Below, piece after piece: positions 13,456-14,042 of a DNA stretch of 14,042 bases (the stretch's first letter is position 1; every line of letters begins with the position of its first letter). Under the pieces are notes generated by a model. The model saw only the letters and a program-made list of their open reading frames with translations, ran no database searches and was not told the DNA's origin. This DNA is from Candidatus Eiseniibacteriota bacterium. Lineage in GTDB: Bacteria > Eisenbacteria > RBG-16-71-46 > JABDJR01. A program made the position numbers and the translations under genes. The stretch is from positions 1-14,042 of the forward strand of contig JABDJR010000022.1 of assembly GCA_013003415.1 (NCBI GenBank), given 5' to 3'.

Positions 13456-14042
13456 ATGACGCACGACACCCTTACATGGGTTGGAATTGGCATATGCCTG
13501 CTCCACTCCGGTTTGTTTTCGGGTCTAAACCTTTCGCTCCTGGGGCTCAGTCGCCTGCAGCTCGAGGTTGAATCCAAGTCGGGCAACAAAGGCGCTAAAC
13601 GCATCCTGGAGCTGCGGCAGGACAGCAACCTCCTCCTCACCACCATCTTGTGGGGCAATGTTGCCGCCAATTGCCTTCTCACTCTCTTGTCCGATTCCGT
13701 CATGGCGGGGCTCGTGGCCTTTCTCTTCTCCACGGTAGGCATCACCATTATTGGCGAGATCCTGCCCCAGGCCTACTTCTCGCGAAACGCCATGCGGGTG
13801 GGCGCAGCCCTAACCCCGTTCATCCGCCTCTACCAAAAGCTGCTCTGGATCGTCGCAAAACCAACGGCGCTTCTCTTGGATAGATGGCTTGGTGCCGAAG
13901 AGATTTCTTACTTTCGCGAGCGTGAACTGCGCGAAGTTATTCGACAGCACATGGTGGCCGAAGACGCCGACCTCGATCATCACGAGGGCTTGGGCGCTCT
14001 GAACTTTCTGGTGTTGGACGATCTTCCCGTTTCGGAAGAGGG
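13456..14042 (+). CDS. CNNM/CorB-type DUF21 transporter, N-terminal part (cut by window edge)
   Basis: The frame is open for 195 codons from ATG 13456 to the right edge. The first helix carries L-F-S-G-L-N-L-S-L-L-G-L-S (20-32), the hallmark of DUF21 membrane domains. G-E-I-L-P-Q-A-Y-F-S-R (100-110) matches the T-E-I-x-P-Q-A-x-x-S-R segment of CNNM proteins. After about residue 150 the chain turns soluble and acidic, leading to the CBS pair expected beyond the window. CNNM/CorB proteins export Mg2+ or other divalent cations, coupled to Na+. The G-L-F-S-G-L-N-L form is closer to the CNNM branch than to HlyC/CorC haemolysin-like members, in my reading. No strong ribosome binding site precedes the ATG, so the start is only probable. 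Confidence 0.85.
   Translation, partial: MTHDTLTWVGIGICLLHSGLFSGLNLSLLGLSRLQLEVESKSGNKGAKRILELRQDSNLLLTTILWGNVAANCLLTLLSDSVMAGLVAFLFSTVGITIIGEILPQAYFSRNAMRVGAALTPFIRLYQKLLWIVAKPTALLLDRWLGAEEISYFRERELREVIRQHMVAEDADLDHHEGLGALNFLVLDDLPVSEE

Noticed and set aside
1..14042. tRNA, rRNA, CRISPR array, integrase, phage or intact IS element
   Set aside because: No cloverleaf, spaced repeats, transposase or integrase motifs were seen on either strand.

Overview
The window looks like a chromosomal segment of a moderately GC-rich, Gram-negative bacterium of the FCB/Eisenbacteria-like kind. This is inferred from two exported proteins that end in a FlgD-Ig-type domain (NPNPF/APNPF ... WDGR ... G-x-YF-x-R ... 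K-LLL), from a complete FG-GAP propeller protein, and from several Sec signal peptides. No rRNA, tRNA, CRISPR array or intact insertion sequence is visible, so the taxonomy is only a suggestion.

Layout. 1-819 (minus): 5' part of a secreted GH81-like endo-beta-1,3-glucanase that runs off the left edge. 1202-2644 (plus): TrkH potassium channel subunit. 2711-3322 (minus): small secreted beta-sandwich protein with its own terminator at 2647-2685. 3541-5361 (plus): exported GH2 enzyme, probably a beta-glucuronidase. 5484-7766 (plus): a tightly overlapping four-gene operon of two DUF1538 membrane proteins (the family of the UmpAB cation/proton antiporter), a degenerate PII-like protein and a two-CBS protein. 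It reads as an ion antiporter with nucleotide-sensing subunits. 7837-9753 (minus): exported seven-blade FG-GAP protein. 9815-10285 (minus): MarR-family regulator with a strong operator cluster upstream. 10511-12316 (plus): merR, a selenoprotein gene and a small cysteine-containing membrane protein gene, driven by a textbook MerR promoter. 12385-13356 (plus): secreted FlgD-Ig protein. 13456-end (plus): DUF21/CNNM-type ion transporter, cut by the right edge.

The most exciting item is at 10918-11934. What looks like two separate genes is one reading frame interrupted by a single in-frame UGA (11536-11538), placed exactly at the first redox position of a thioredoxin-like U-P-G-C motif and followed 17 nt later by the loop of a SECIS-like stem-loop. 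It is therefore read as an exported selenocysteine-containing thioredoxin-fold protein. It sits translationally coupled behind a MerR that has all three cysteines at the spacing of the mercury-binding MerR, and just ahead of a four-helix membrane protein with an RCGRxHCY motif. Together they form a candidate metal- or thiophile-responsive selenoprotein system that I do not recognise as a described one.

Carbohydrate degradation (GH81, GH2) and ion homeostasis (TrkH, the antiporter operon, CNNM) account for most of the other genes.
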